Shown here piece after piece: positions 7,110 through 14,653 of a stretch of DNA of 21,458 nt. This stretch comes from CAVDRM01 sp963611355 (GTDB taxonomy: Bacteria; Bacillota; Clostridia; Christensenellales; Aristaeellaceae). Position numbers and translations under genes: made by a program. The stretch's first letter is position 1, and every line of letters begins with the position of its first letter. Location: NCBI GenBank assembly GCA_963611355.1, contig CAVDRM010000035.1, positions 1-21,458 of the forward strand, read 5' to 3'. The notes beneath the pieces are model-generated. The model ran no database searches. It was not told the origin of the DNA and saw only the letters and a list, made by a program, of their open reading frames with translations.

Positions 7110-7790
7110 TTGAAGAAGACCGCTTTTCGGGAGGCGCTGACCCGCACACTGCCCATTTTTTGCAGCTATCTGTTCATCGGCGCGGCCTACGCCATCCTGA
7201 TGAGCAACGCAGGCTACCCGTGGTATGTATCGCTCCTGACGAGCGCCACAGTGTACACGGGCGCGTTTCAGTTCATGCTTGTTTCCCTGTTTTCCGGCGG
7301 GGCGGGGCTTGGCGTGATTGCCGTGACCGCGCTCTTCATGAACAGCAGACAAACCTTTTACAGCCTTACTTTTTTGGACGATTTCCGGCGTATGGGGCGC
7401 AGAATGCCCTTTATGGTGTTCAGCATGACGGACGAGACCTACGCCGTGAATTGCAGCCTGCCCGCCGCGATAAACGACCGTTCGGATGTGATGTTTTTCA
7501 GCGCCGTCCTCAGTTACCTTTACTGGCTCTTGGGGACGCTGGTCGGCGGTGTGCTGGGGCAGATTATCCCGTGGGACTTGGAAGGCATTGATTTTTGCAT
7601 GACGGCGCTGTTCGTCGTCATTTTGGTTGACCAATGGGAGCATTTGCGGGACAGAACACCCATCGTACTGGGCGGAGGCATCGCGCTCGTCTGCCTGCTC
7701 GCGGTCGGCAGCCGGCGCTTTATGCTGCCCGCCCTGCTGCTGACCTCTGCGGCGCTGCTCCTCAAGGGGAAGGAGGCGGATGCGAAATGA
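7110..7790 (+). CDS. azlC: AzlC family branched-chain amino acid export permease
   Basis: AzlC is the large subunit of the AzlCD exporter for branched-chain amino acids and analogues in the cytoplasmic membrane. The 226-residue product has several transmembrane helices and family motifs: YTGAFQFM in the second helix region, MNSRQTFYSL and MTDETYAVN. I chose the TTG at 7110: AAAGGAG (7095-7101) ends eight bases before it and the protein then begins KKTAFREAL, the usual short cytosolic N-terminus. Upstream in-frame starts overlap the terminator-like hairpin or the ribosome binding site. The 3' end overlaps azlD by ATGA, which indicates translational coupling. Exact substrate is unproven; some AzlCD pairs carry other amino acids or azaleucine. 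Confidence 0.92.
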   Translation: MKKTAFREALTRTLPIFCSYLFIGAAYAILMSNAGYPWYVSLLTSATVYTGAFQFMLVSLFSGGAGLGVIAVTALFMNSRQTFYSLTFLDDFRRMGRRMPFMVFSMTDETYAVNCSLPAAINDRSDVMFFSAVLSYLYWLLGTLVGGVLGQIIPWDLEGIDFCMTALFVVILVDQWEHLRDRTPIVLGGGIALVCLLAVGSRRFMLPALLLTSAALLLKGKEADAK

Positions 7791-8113
7791 CCGCCTATGT
7801 GCTTTCCGCCATTGGCGTTTCTGCGCTCTGCACGCTGTTTCTCCGCGCCCTGCCCTTTCTCTTTTTCGGAAAAAGCCGCACCATGCCCGCATGGATGACG
7901 CGCCTCGGCGCCATGCTGCCCCCTGCTATCATGGCCGTGCTGGTCGTCTACTGCCTGAAGGACGCGGTCGCCGAGCCCGTCCGAACCGGCATCCCTCAGC
8001 TTTTGGGCGTGCTGACGGTCGTCATCAGCTATAAAATCAGGCACAGCACGTTTTTAAGCATTGTTTCGGGCACGGCGGTCGTCATGCTGGCCGTGCGCCT
8101 GTTCCCGTTTTAA
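7787..8113 (+). CDS. azlD: AzlD family branched-chain amino acid transport small subunit
   Basis: The 108-residue product is hydrophobic with about four transmembrane helices and family features: an N-terminal helix ending FLRALPFLFF, the conserved region around MTRLGAMLPPAIMAVLVVY, and a C-terminal helix. AzlD partners AzlC in the membrane. Its ATG overlaps the azlC stop (ATGA) and has AAGGAGG about ten bases upstream. Its TAA (8111-8113) overlaps the stop of the convergent gtrA-like gene (8110-8112), leaving no intergenic space for a terminator. Confidence 0.92.
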   Translation: MTAYVLSAIGVSALCTLFLRALPFLFFGKSRTMPAWMTRLGAMLPPAIMAVLVVYCLKDAVAEPVRTGIPQLLGVLTVVISYKIRHSTFLSIVSGTAVVMLAVRLFPF

Positions 8114-8538
8114 GCCTTTTTTTCTTTAAAAACGACCTGCTTCTGCCACAGAAATTCCAATACAAAGTTAATAACCATCGTGAGCGCTAAAATCAGATAT
8201 TCGTTCCAGCCCGCCTTGGCCAGCGCGTCGCCCCACCATGTGCTGAGCGGGATAAACGGCACATAAAAGAGCAGCGCAAGCCCCATGGCCCGCGGGACAT
8301 TGGCGGCGGATTTGAAGGTGAATTTCCGATTGAAGGTGCAGTTCCAGATGACGCTTAAAATCAGCGAAGGCAGATAACAGTACCAGTACGAGGGCGATGT
8401 CGTCTCCTGCCCGGCGTTTTGCTGGCCTGTGATGATTTGAAGCAGCGTGAATGAGGCGACCTGAATCAGCCCCGCCGAAATGGAAAACAGCGTAAATTTA
8501 ACGGCCTGAATGAGATTCTCCTTTTTCCGTTCCGTCAT
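8110..8538 (-). CDS. GtrA-like four-helix membrane protein
   Basis: The 142-residue protein has four transmembrane helices (about 11-36, 50-67, 82-100, 112-131) and the two GtrA family landmarks: FNRKFTFK after helix 2 and WQKQVVFK at the C-terminus. GtrA-type proteins are implicated in moving lipid-linked sugars, or helping cell-surface glycosylation, across the membrane. No glycosyltransferase gene is adjacent here, so the role is open. The ATG is preceded by GAAGG at 7 nt. It starts 24 bp after glpK on the same strand and is likely cotranscribed with it. Its stop overlaps that of azlD. Confidence 0.88.
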   Translation of the reverse strand: MTERKKENLIQAVKFTLFSISAGLIQVASFTLLQIITGQQNAGQETTSPSYWYCYLPSLILSVIWNCTFNRKFTFKSAANVPRAMGLALLFYVPFIPLSTWWGDALAKAGWNEYLILALTMVINFVLEFLWQKQVVFKEKKA

Positions 8539-8562
8539 AATTCAACCTTCTTTATCATTGGT

Positions 8563-10059
8563 TTATTCGTCTTTTCCCCAAAAGATTGCCGTTTGAACGG
8601 CTTTATGCCAGCCTTTGAGCAGCTTTGTGCGTTCCTCCTGCGCCATGCTCGGCTCAAAGGTATCCTTGATGTGCCAGCCCGCAGCCGTCTCCGACAGGTC
8701 GCGGAAGAGACCGACTCCAAGCCCTGCCAGCAGCGCCGCGCCCAGTGCGGTCGTCTCCAGCACGGCTGGACGCTGCACCTCGATCTGCATGATGTCCGCC
8801 TGAAACTGCATCAGAAAGCGGTTGGCGCTCGCGCCGCCGTCCACGCGCAGAGCCGTGGGCGTTTGCCCGCAATCACGGCTCATGGCAGTCAGCAAATCGG
8901 CGGACTGATAGGCGATAGCCTCCAGCGCCGCCCGCACCATATGCTTGCGTCCCGTGCCGCGGGTCAGTCCGACCACCGTGCCGCGGGCGTACATATCCCA
9001 GTGCGGAGCGCCCAAGCCCGTGAACGCGGGGACCAGGTACACGCCGCCGTTATCGGGTACGGACGTGGCCACGGACTCCGTATCCTTCGCGCTTTCCACC
9101 AGCCTCATTTCATCGCGCAGCCACTGCACCGCCGCGCCGCCGATGAACACGCTGCCCTCCAGCGCGTAGGTGGGCTTTCCGTTCAGACGCCACGCCATCG
9201 TCGTCAGCAGCCCGCTTTCCGAAAGGCGGAAGTTTTCGCCGATGTTCATCAGCATAAAGCAGCCCGTGCCGTAGGTGTTTTTGACCATGCCCTTTTCAAA
9301 GCACGCCTGCCCGAACAGCGCCGCGTGCTGGTCGCCCGCAATGGCGGCAACGGGAATCGCCGCGCCTAAAATATCCTCGTCCAGACAGCCTATCATCTGC
9401 GCGGAATCCAAGACCGTCGGCAGTACGGCGCGGGGAATGTCAAGAAGCCTCAGCAGCTCCTCGTCCCAATCCTGCGTATGCAGGTTAAACAGCATCGTGC
9501 GCCCCGCGTTGGTCGCATCCGTGACGTACGGATGGCCGGACACCAGATGCCAGCACAGGAAGGAATCCACCGTGCCGAAGCAAAGCTCGCCCCGCTCGGC
9601 GCGGCCGTGCAAAGCCAGTGTATCCAGCAGCCACTTGAGCTTCGTGCCGGAAAAATAAGCGTCCGGCACAAGCCCCGTTTTTTCGCGTATCATGTCCGCA
9701 TGGCCGTCCCGCACCAGCTTTTCCACAATCGGCGCGGTACGGCGGCATTGCCAGACGATGGCGTTATGGACGCACTTTCCCGTCTTCCTGTCCCACAAAA
9801 GGGTGGTCTCGCGCTGGTTGGTCACGCCGATGGCGGCAATTTCCTTAGGGTCAATCTGCGCTTTGCGCACGACCGCCCGCAGCGCCTCTATCTGCGTGGA
9901 TAAAATGTCAGCGGGGTCATGCTCTACCCAGCCGGGCCTTGGATAATGCTGGGCATACTCAAAGGCGGCCGAGGCCAGCATCTGCCCCTCCAAATTGAAA
10001 AGAACGGCGCGGGAGCTGGTCGTTCCCTGATCCAAGGCAACCAAATAACGTTTGTTCAT
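8563..10059 (-). CDS. glpK: Glycerol kinase
   Basis: GlpK phosphorylates glycerol with ATP to sn-glycerol 3-phosphate in the cytoplasm. The 498-residue product is full length and shows the FGGY-family ATPase fold: N-terminal DQGTTSSRAVLFN (10-22), TNQRETTLLWD (80-90), FGGY signature YFSGTKLKWLLD (135-146), catalytic Asp in AGDQ (D243), GTGCFML (264-270) and the second signature region GLTRGTGRKHMVRAALEAIA (364-383). The segment before AGDQ reads CLDEDILGAAIP and lacks the HFYG-type histidine that HPr phosphorylates in many Gram-positive GlpK enzymes, so PTS-mediated activation is doubtful; that comparison is from memory. The ATG has AAAGGAG seven bases upstream. No glpF, glpD or glpO is nearby; the downstream partner is the gtrA-like gene. 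Confidence 0.97.
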   Translation of the reverse strand: MNKRYLVALDQGTTSSRAVLFNLEGQMLASAAFEYAQHYPRPGWVEHDPADILSTQIEALRAVVRKAQIDPKEIAAIGVTNQRETTLLWDRKTGKCVHNAIVWQCRRTAPIVEKLVRDGHADMIREKTGLVPDAYFSGTKLKWLLDTLALHGRAERGELCFGTVDSFLCWHLVSGHPYVTDATNAGRTMLFNLHTQDWDEELLRLLDIPRAVLPTVLDSAQMIGCLDEDILGAAIPVAAIAGDQHAALFGQACFEKGMVKNTYGTGCFMLMNIGENFRLSESGLLTTMAWRLNGKPTYALEGSVFIGGAAVQWLRDEMRLVESAKDTESVATSVPDNGGVYLVPAFTGLGAPHWDMYARGTVVGLTRGTGRKHMVRAALEAIAYQSADLLTAMSRDCGQTPTALRVDGGASANRFLMQFQADIMQIEVQRPAVLETTALGAALLAGLGVGLFRDLSETAAGWHIKDTFEPSMAQEERTKLLKGWHKAVQTAIFWGKDE

Positions 10060-10064
10060 TCTAA

Positions 10065-10235
10065 AGCTCCTTTCAAAATGATACGCTTTTTCATCTGCAC
10101 CACGGCATCTTCAATTGTCTTTTCCGTTCCGCCTCAGTTTCGTTTCTGTCAGCGCGGGGCTGCGGCTGTGCCTGCCTGCCGGCTTTGCCGAAGGCAAAAA
10201 GCCCTCCCGAACCTTATTTGTGCATCAGATCAAAA
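10065..10235 (-). other. glpK leader / intergenic region
   Basis: About 170 bases separate the candidate promoter from glpK. The only structure I see is a small hairpin TTTGCC-GAA-GGCAAA (10184-10198, plus-strand reading) in a GC-rich stretch. It is not followed by a T-run, so it is not a clear terminator. No cre-like catabolite site was recognised. Confidence 0.4.
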
Positions 10236-10264
10236 ATAGTATCAATATGCGATTTTTTTCAAAA
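10236..10264 (-). promoter_or_regulatory. Weak candidate promoter for glpK
   Basis: On the minus strand TACTAT (10241-10236) lies 17 bp from TTTTGA (10264-10259), or 15 bp from TTGAAA (10262-10257). It overlaps the T-tail of the preceding terminator, so the match may partly reflect that AT-rich tail. Confidence 0.35.
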
Positions 10265-10293
10265 AACGGGCAAAGGCGTCAACCCTTGCCCGT
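10257..10293 (-). terminator. Intrinsic terminator of the PQQ-propeller gene
   Basis: Minus strand ACGGGCAAGG (10293-10284) pairs with CCTTTGCCCGT (10276-10266), with one bulge and a short loop, and is followed by a T-run broken by GA. It begins 16 bp after the stop codon. Confidence 0.85.
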
Positions 10294-10308
10294 TTCACAT
10301 TCGGGAAT

Positions 10309-13300
10309 TTATTCCAATTGAATGCCGTACATATAGGAATTGCCCTTGGAGCAGGTGCCGATGACCAGCATATCCTTGTACACGGCGGGAGAACCTTGAA
10401 TTTCGCCGCCCAAGTCCAGAGAGGACAGGTACGCGCCGGACCGCGCATCCAGCATATGCAGCGTGCCGTCCATGTCCGCCTGAATGAGCCATGCATCGCC
10501 CGCCTCGTTGTACACGGCAACGGGAGAGGAAATGGCCTCGGCCTTCAGGTGGTACTGCCATGCGGCCTCGCCGGTCTCCTTGTTGAGCGCTATGATGGTG
10601 CTGCCGCCTTCATCCACCTTGTTGGCGGTGAAGATGACCAGATGGTCGATGGAATTTTCGCCGATGACGGGGCTGGCCTTGAAGCCGCTTCGTTCGGTGC
10701 TCTTGTCCTGCTTGCACTTAATCTCAAACGTCCAGTCAATTTCGCCTGTCATGGCATTGATGCGGCGGGCGGAGACGTTCTTCTTCGAGCCCAGGCGGGC
10801 AGCGTTGGTGTTGCCCGTATACAGCCAGAGCTTGCCCTCATCGTCAAAGTCCAGCGCGATGGCGGCATCCGTATTATCGCCCATATCAGCCGCCCAAACG
10901 GTGCGCATGGTGTTGACGTCCACGCAGCGGAGAGCGCCGTAATTGTCCGCCATGAAGACATAATGGTCGTACATGGCAATGCTGCTTTCGATGCTGACCT
11001 GCGAATCCTTGGCCTTTTCCGCCTTGCTGCGCAGATAGACGGTGGAGGGGTTGACGGTCAGCGTGCCGGAGGTGCCGCTCTCGTCAATGGAGAATTCCGT
11101 CCCCAGGTCAACCGTGTACAGAAGGCCGTTTTCACCGGCGATGACCATGGTGTCCATGTTCCAGAGCATCAGGGACGAGCCGTCAAACGCGCCGTTTGTG
11201 CCGTACTGCTTCTGCGCATTGTTCTTGCCGGAACGCCCGTTCATGAACAGAAGCTCCTTGCCGTCAATCAGGTTGTACAGATAGAAGCCTATCTGCCCCG
11301 TCTTGCCGCCAGCCATCTTGGAAACGCCCTGACCGAAGGAAATCATCGGCTTGCCCGATGTATCTACGGAAACGCTGCCCTTGAGCGGATAGCCGATGTT
11401 AATGGGGTCGCGGGTCGCCGCGCCGTCCTTAAGGTCAAGGAAGTACACCTTGCCGTCCTGCGCGCCGAAAATGACCTCCTTCAGCGCGGAAACGGCCTTC
11501 TTTTCATCATTGATGTTCATGATTTCACGGACATCGCGGCTCCATTTGACGATGGCGGGCTGCCCCGTCCAGCCGACACCGTACAAAGTGCCGTCCGCCG
11601 TCTTCACGGAGCCGATTTCGCTCTGCCAGACAATGCTCATCTTGTCCTCGGCGATTTCAGCCGTGCCGAAGGCCGCATTGCGGCGGAAGGAATCCCCGCG
11701 GAAGGTCAGAACGCCGCCCTGCCAGTAGGTATAATTGTCGGGATTGACTGCGGTCAGCGCCTTATCGCGCGAATAGTCGCTCTGCGCCTTCGAGCCGATA
11801 AAGACCGTGTCCGTGATTTTCAGGCTGCTGTTTTCGCTGACGGCGGTTAAAAGCGGCATGGGGGTCGCCGTTACAACCACCTCGGTGGGAGCGATGGACG
11901 GCGTGGGCGCCTCGGTCGGCGCGGGCGTTTCCTCGATAACGGGCTCCTCGCCGCTTGCCTCGCTCAGCGCGTTCGTATCGTCCGTCATTTCATCCGTCCA
12001 ATCGTCCGCGTCTTCTTCGTTTTGATCGTTCGGATATGCATCCGTATCTTCGTCCGGAATGTCCTCGGCAATGTTGTCTATATCCTCTGTATATTCCGCT
12101 GTATCATCCGCTGTGTAATCGTCCGCAAATTCGTCCTCGCCGCCGTCATTCGCACCGACGCCGGCCGAATCGTCCTCTGCAATCGGCTCATCCGTTGCGG
12201 CGGGCGGGACGGACTGAGAAATGACCGTGCTGCTCATCACAATCAACGGTGCATTCACATCTGCGGCGGGTGCATCCGCTGCGGGCACGGACGTCTCGGC
12301 TGCGGGAGTCGGGGTCAGGTCAGGCGTCGGGGTCGGCGTCGCCGTCGGCAGGGGCGTCGCCGTCGGCTCGGTGAATGAAATAAAGAGAGATTTATCCGTC
12401 GTCACCCATTTCTCGCCCTGCTTGAGCGCGGCAAACACATTGCCCGTGTACGGCGTTTCAAAAATAACGGTGATTTCCCACACGCGGTTGGTCTCATCCT
12501 CACCGTTGGTCTTGGACACGGAGCTGACGATTTCGTTGCCGTCTTCGTCCATCAGACGCACATTGCTCACGTTCTGCGAGGTCGTCAGATTGAACAGAGA
12601 GCGCGTGCCGGTCGTGCCGTTCAGCGTGGCGGATTTGAACTCATACGCCTGCGCGGGCTGCTCGGTCGGGCTTATCATGCCCTTCACCTGCGTGAACATC
12701 CCGCTGATGCCGGATTTCACCTCGTTCAGCTTGCCGATAACGCCCGTATCGCCCTCCGGCAGCAGGAAATAAACGCCGGCCAGCAGCACCAGCAGGAACA
12801 GCACGATGACCAGGACAGTCCGGCCGACAGAGCGGCGCGGCTCTTCCCCGTCCTCATCGTAGTCGTCCTCCTGCGCACGGCGCTGCTCCATGCGGCGCTC
12901 ATACGCCTCATCCCGTTCGGGGCGGACATTGCTGCGCGCAGGCTGAGCGGCGCTTCCATCATCCACAAAGCGCGGGCGCGGCTGGTCCCCCGTGTCGTAC
13001 TGCGCCGAGGGGGAGGCGGTCACAGGCCGGGCATAGGAGCGCGGCTGCTGGCGCACGGTCTGCTGATAACCCGTCTGCGTCATGCGGGTATAAATGCCCG
13101 TCTGCTGCGGCTGCTGCAGGGAGCGCCGTCTCTGGTCGCTCACATTGTCCTTGGTGTAGACGGACGCCATGCTTCCCTGCGGTGCGTCCGGAATGTCCGA
13201 CATCTGCCCGATGACAGGCCGATTTTCGCTTTGAGAGGCGGTCTGCGCGCTGCTTTGCGTGTCAGGCTGCATCCCGCTCTGCGCGTTTTCCTGTGCAGCT

Positions 13301-13386
13301 GTCTGCGTATTTTCCGTCTGATAACGGGCGGAGCGGCGATGGCGGATCGGCTGCTGCTCCGGCCGGCTCATATAATCATCGTTCAA
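10309..13386 (-). CDS. Membrane-anchored PQQ-like beta-propeller protein
   Basis: The 1025-residue protein reads as a type II membrane protein. Residues 1-185 are Gln/Arg/Ser-rich, apparently disordered and cytosolic. One transmembrane helix (about 189-209, preceded by RRSVGR) follows, then a small extracellular beta domain (245-340), a Thr/Pro linker (341-363), a strongly acidic low-complexity segment (398-480), a second Pro/Thr linker (485-510) and a C-terminal PQQ-like beta-propeller (about 550-1025). Propeller blades show repeats such as GAQDGKVYFLDLKDG, GENGLLYTVDLG, ADNYGALRCVDVNT and ADMDGTLHMLDARSG. The FRGD...R box (562-569) is the entry motif of many such propellers. No quinone cofactor or enzyme activity is implied; many such domains are structural or sensory. 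The TTG start at 13386 is chosen because AAGGAGG ends nine bases before it. Gene has its own promoter and terminator. Confidence 0.88.
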   Translation of the reverse strand: MNDDYMSRPEQQPIRHRRSARYQTENTQTAAQENAQSGMQPDTQSSAQTASQSENRPVIGQMSDIPDAPQGSMASVYTKDNVSDQRRRSLQQPQQTGIYTRMTQTGYQQTVRQQPRSYARPVTASPSAQYDTGDQPRPRFVDDGSAAQPARSNVRPERDEAYERRMEQRRAQEDDYDEDGEEPRRSVGRTVLVIVLFLLVLLAGVYFLLPEGDTGVIGKLNEVKSGISGMFTQVKGMISPTEQPAQAYEFKSATLNGTTGTRSLFNLTTSQNVSNVRLMDEDGNEIVSSVSKTNGEDETNRVWEITVIFETPYTGNVFAALKQGEKWVTTDKSLFISFTEPTATPLPTATPTPTPDLTPTPAAETSVPAADAPAADVNAPLIVMSSTVISQSVPPAATDEPIAEDDSAGVGANDGGEDEFADDYTADDTAEYTEDIDNIAEDIPDEDTDAYPNDQNEEDADDWTDEMTDDTNALSEASGEEPVIEETPAPTEAPTPSIAPTEVVVTATPMPLLTAVSENSSLKITDTVFIGSKAQSDYSRDKALTAVNPDNYTYWQGGVLTFRGDSFRRNAAFGTAEIAEDKMSIVWQSEIGSVKTADGTLYGVGWTGQPAIVKWSRDVREIMNINDEKKAVSALKEVIFGAQDGKVYFLDLKDGAATRDPINIGYPLKGSVSVDTSGKPMISFGQGVSKMAGGKTGQIGFYLYNLIDGKELLFMNGRSGKNNAQKQYGTNGAFDGSSLMLWNMDTMVIAGENGLLYTVDLGTEFSIDESGTSGTLTVNPSTVYLRSKAEKAKDSQVSIESSIAMYDHYVFMADNYGALRCVDVNTMRTVWAADMGDNTDAAIALDFDDEGKLWLYTGNTNAARLGSKKNVSARRINAMTGEIDWTFEIKCKQDKSTERSGFKASPVIGENSIDHLVIFTANKVDEGGSTIIALNKETGEAAWQYHLKAEAISSPVAVYNEAGDAWLIQADMDGTLHMLDARSGAYLSSLDLGGEIQGSPAVYKDMLVIGTCSKGNSYMYGIQLE

Positions 13387-13433
13387 AGGGTGTTACCTCC
13401 TTAAAACTCTTCACGAATTGCAATCATGACGTT

Positions 13434-13451
13434 ATGGGTATAATGACCCAT
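13434..13451. promoter_or_regulatory. Inverted repeat at the start site of the PQQ-propeller gene
   Basis: ATGGGT (13434-13439), six bases, ACCCAT (13446-13451). The predicted transcription start near 13450 coincides with its outer arm, so it is either an operator or a 5'-terminal RNA stem. Confidence 0.45.
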
Positions 13452-13456
13452 TTGTT

Positions 13457-13485
13457 ATTATAGCAAAAATGCGCGCCTTATACAA
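13457..13485 (-). promoter_or_regulatory. Sigma-A promoter of the PQQ-propeller gene
   Basis: TTGTAT (13485-13480) and TATAAT (13462-13457) on the minus strand, 17-bp spacer. The leader to the TTG start is about 64 nt. Confidence 0.75.
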
Positions 13486-13490
13486 GCCAT

Positions 13491-13524
13491 AAAAATGAAG
13501 GCTCGTGAAGAAGCACCGAGCGCC
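13491..13524 (-). terminator. Second terminator-like hairpin after the VanW operon
   Basis: Minus strand GGCGCTCGGTG (13524-13514), loop CTTCTT, CACGAGCC (13507-13500), then TTCATTTTT. The stem is imperfect, with unpaired bases in one arm. It follows the 13544-13577 terminator and directly precedes the promoter of the next gene. Confidence 0.5.
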
Positions 13525-13543
13525 GAAAGATCAAACGAAGCCA

Positions 13544-13577
13544 TAAAAAAACAAGAAGCCCTTCCGAACAGCTTCTC
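13544..13577 (-). terminator. Intrinsic terminator of the VanW operon
   Basis: Minus strand AGAAGC and GCTTCT (arms within 13554-13576) enclose an 11-base loop and are followed by TTGTTTTTTT. It lies about 70 bp after the last stop codon. Confidence 0.7.
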
Positions 13578-13647
13578 ATTTTTTACAATCATTCAGACGA
13601 TGATTGAAGCCGCCCCGCACAATTCGGCGGTGACGGCTCGGATAGAG

Positions 13648-14652
13648 TTACAGGCTGTCCGCCCGCCAAATCGAAATATACAGCGCGCCGTCCTGCGAGG
13701 AGGCGTCGATGCGGACAGGAAAGTCGTAGTCGTTGCGGAAGATGAAGTTCAGGTTTTTGTTGCCGACGGCGGCGTCCACGCCGTGCGGCAGATAAGACGC
13801 TCCGTTTGCGCCGTGGGCGCGGCGCTTGACCACGGTGAGGCCTGGAAGCTGAAGCACCACATTATACAGCGTGGACGACACCTGACACGTTCCGCCGCCG
13901 TAATTGAGCTTGGTTTTGCCGTCGGCCAGCACAGGCGCTTTATGGTAGCCGTTTCTTTCGGTGTACGGGCCGATGTCGCTGTTGAAATTCAGGGTTTCGC
14001 CGGGCTGCAGGGTAATGGCGGAGAGCTTTTCGCACGCCGTGGCAATGTTCTTCATGCGCCCGATGTTCGCCTCGGTGGTGGTGATTTTGTAATACGAGGT
14101 GTAGACCGCAATCGGCGCGTCCATCGCCTCCTCGTCCGCCGCGCTCTTGACCATGACGATTTCGCTCAGCAGGCGGGTATCGATGTAGCCGTACTGCCGA
14201 TGATAGATGACCTTCGCCCAGCCATTTTCCGCGCCGATAAAGGCAAACCGTGCGCCCTCGTGCAGGGTAATCAGCGTTTGGGATGCGCTGTCCGCCGCCG
14301 CATAAACGGGCGTATCGCACACGGCCGCCGCCATGTACCGAAAGACCTCGACCCCGTAGGGCGGGGTATTGACGGAATCAATCGCCGTCACCTGGTCAAG
14401 CCGTGAGCGGTAGACATAGCCCATCGTGCCGTTCGCCTCGATGCGGGCGAACTTCGGCGTGACCTCGTACACGCGCACATAAGTGCCTTTTTTGACATAG
14501 GCAATGCGGTGCGCCTCGCTTTCATCCTCATACAGCCCCGCGTCGCCGCCGGTAATCTGCGCACGGTACAGCGGCTGGCTTTCCTCCGCACAGGCCGGCA
14601 GCGCGGACAGCAGGAGCGTGAAAAGCAGCGCAAGGGCAAGGGCGCGGCGCAT
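13648..14652 (-). CDS. SH3-like/VanW domain secreted protein (second of tandem pair)
   Basis: The 334-residue product has a signal peptide ending near LLLSALPACAEES (C21 could be lipidated, but Pro in the lipobox makes this uncertain). Two SH3-like segments follow (about 27-90 and 110-165), then a VanW domain (about 195-334). VanW landmarks are GGGTCQVSSTLYN with Cys256, HGANGASYLPHGVDA with His280 and His290, and LNFIFRNDYDFPVRI. VanW proteins are named from the vanB glycopeptide-resistance cluster, but the biochemical role is unknown and no vanA/B/H/X/R/S gene is here; resistance should not be inferred. I chose the ATG at 14652 rather than the far-upstream open frame because GGGAGG precedes it by six bases and it starts at the signal peptide. 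The stop of the upstream paralogue is one base before this ATG, so the two are translationally coupled. Confidence 0.9.
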   Translation of the reverse strand: MRRALALALLFTLLLSALPACAEESQPLYRAQITGGDAGLYEDESEAHRIAYVKKGTYVRVYEVTPKFARIEANGTMGYVYRSRLDQVTAIDSVNTPPYGVEVFRYMAAAVCDTPVYAAADSASQTLITLHEGARFAFIGAENGWAKVIYHRQYGYIDTRLLSEIVMVKSAADEEAMDAPIAVYTSYYKITTTEANIGRMKNIATACEKLSAITLQPGETLNFNSDIGPYTERNGYHKAPVLADGKTKLNYGGGTCQVSSTLYNVVLQLPGLTVVKRRAHGANGASYLPHGVDAAVGNKNLNFIFRNDYDFPVRIDASSQDGALYISIWRADSL

Positions 14653-14653
14653 A

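Noticed and set aside
11692..11700. RGD tripeptide in the PQQ-propeller protein as a host integrin-binding site
   Set aside because: It lies in the FRGx...R box that commonly opens such propeller domains, so the RGD is best explained as a variant of that structural motif.
10318..11850. A 510-codon open frame on the plus strand inside the PQQ-propeller gene
   Set aside because: It is antisense to a gene with clear domain structure, has no ribosome binding site and encodes an Arg/Gly/Ala/Val-rich sequence typical of the complementary strand of GC-rich coding DNA.
13612..13628. CCGCACAATTCGGCG, a 15-mer shared with the left end of the 6785-6943 element
   Set aside because: No partner inverted repeat, no TTTA flank and no internal arms nearby; the adjacent sequence is the end of the VanW operon. 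A 15-base match alone can be chance, although a decayed remnant is not excluded.
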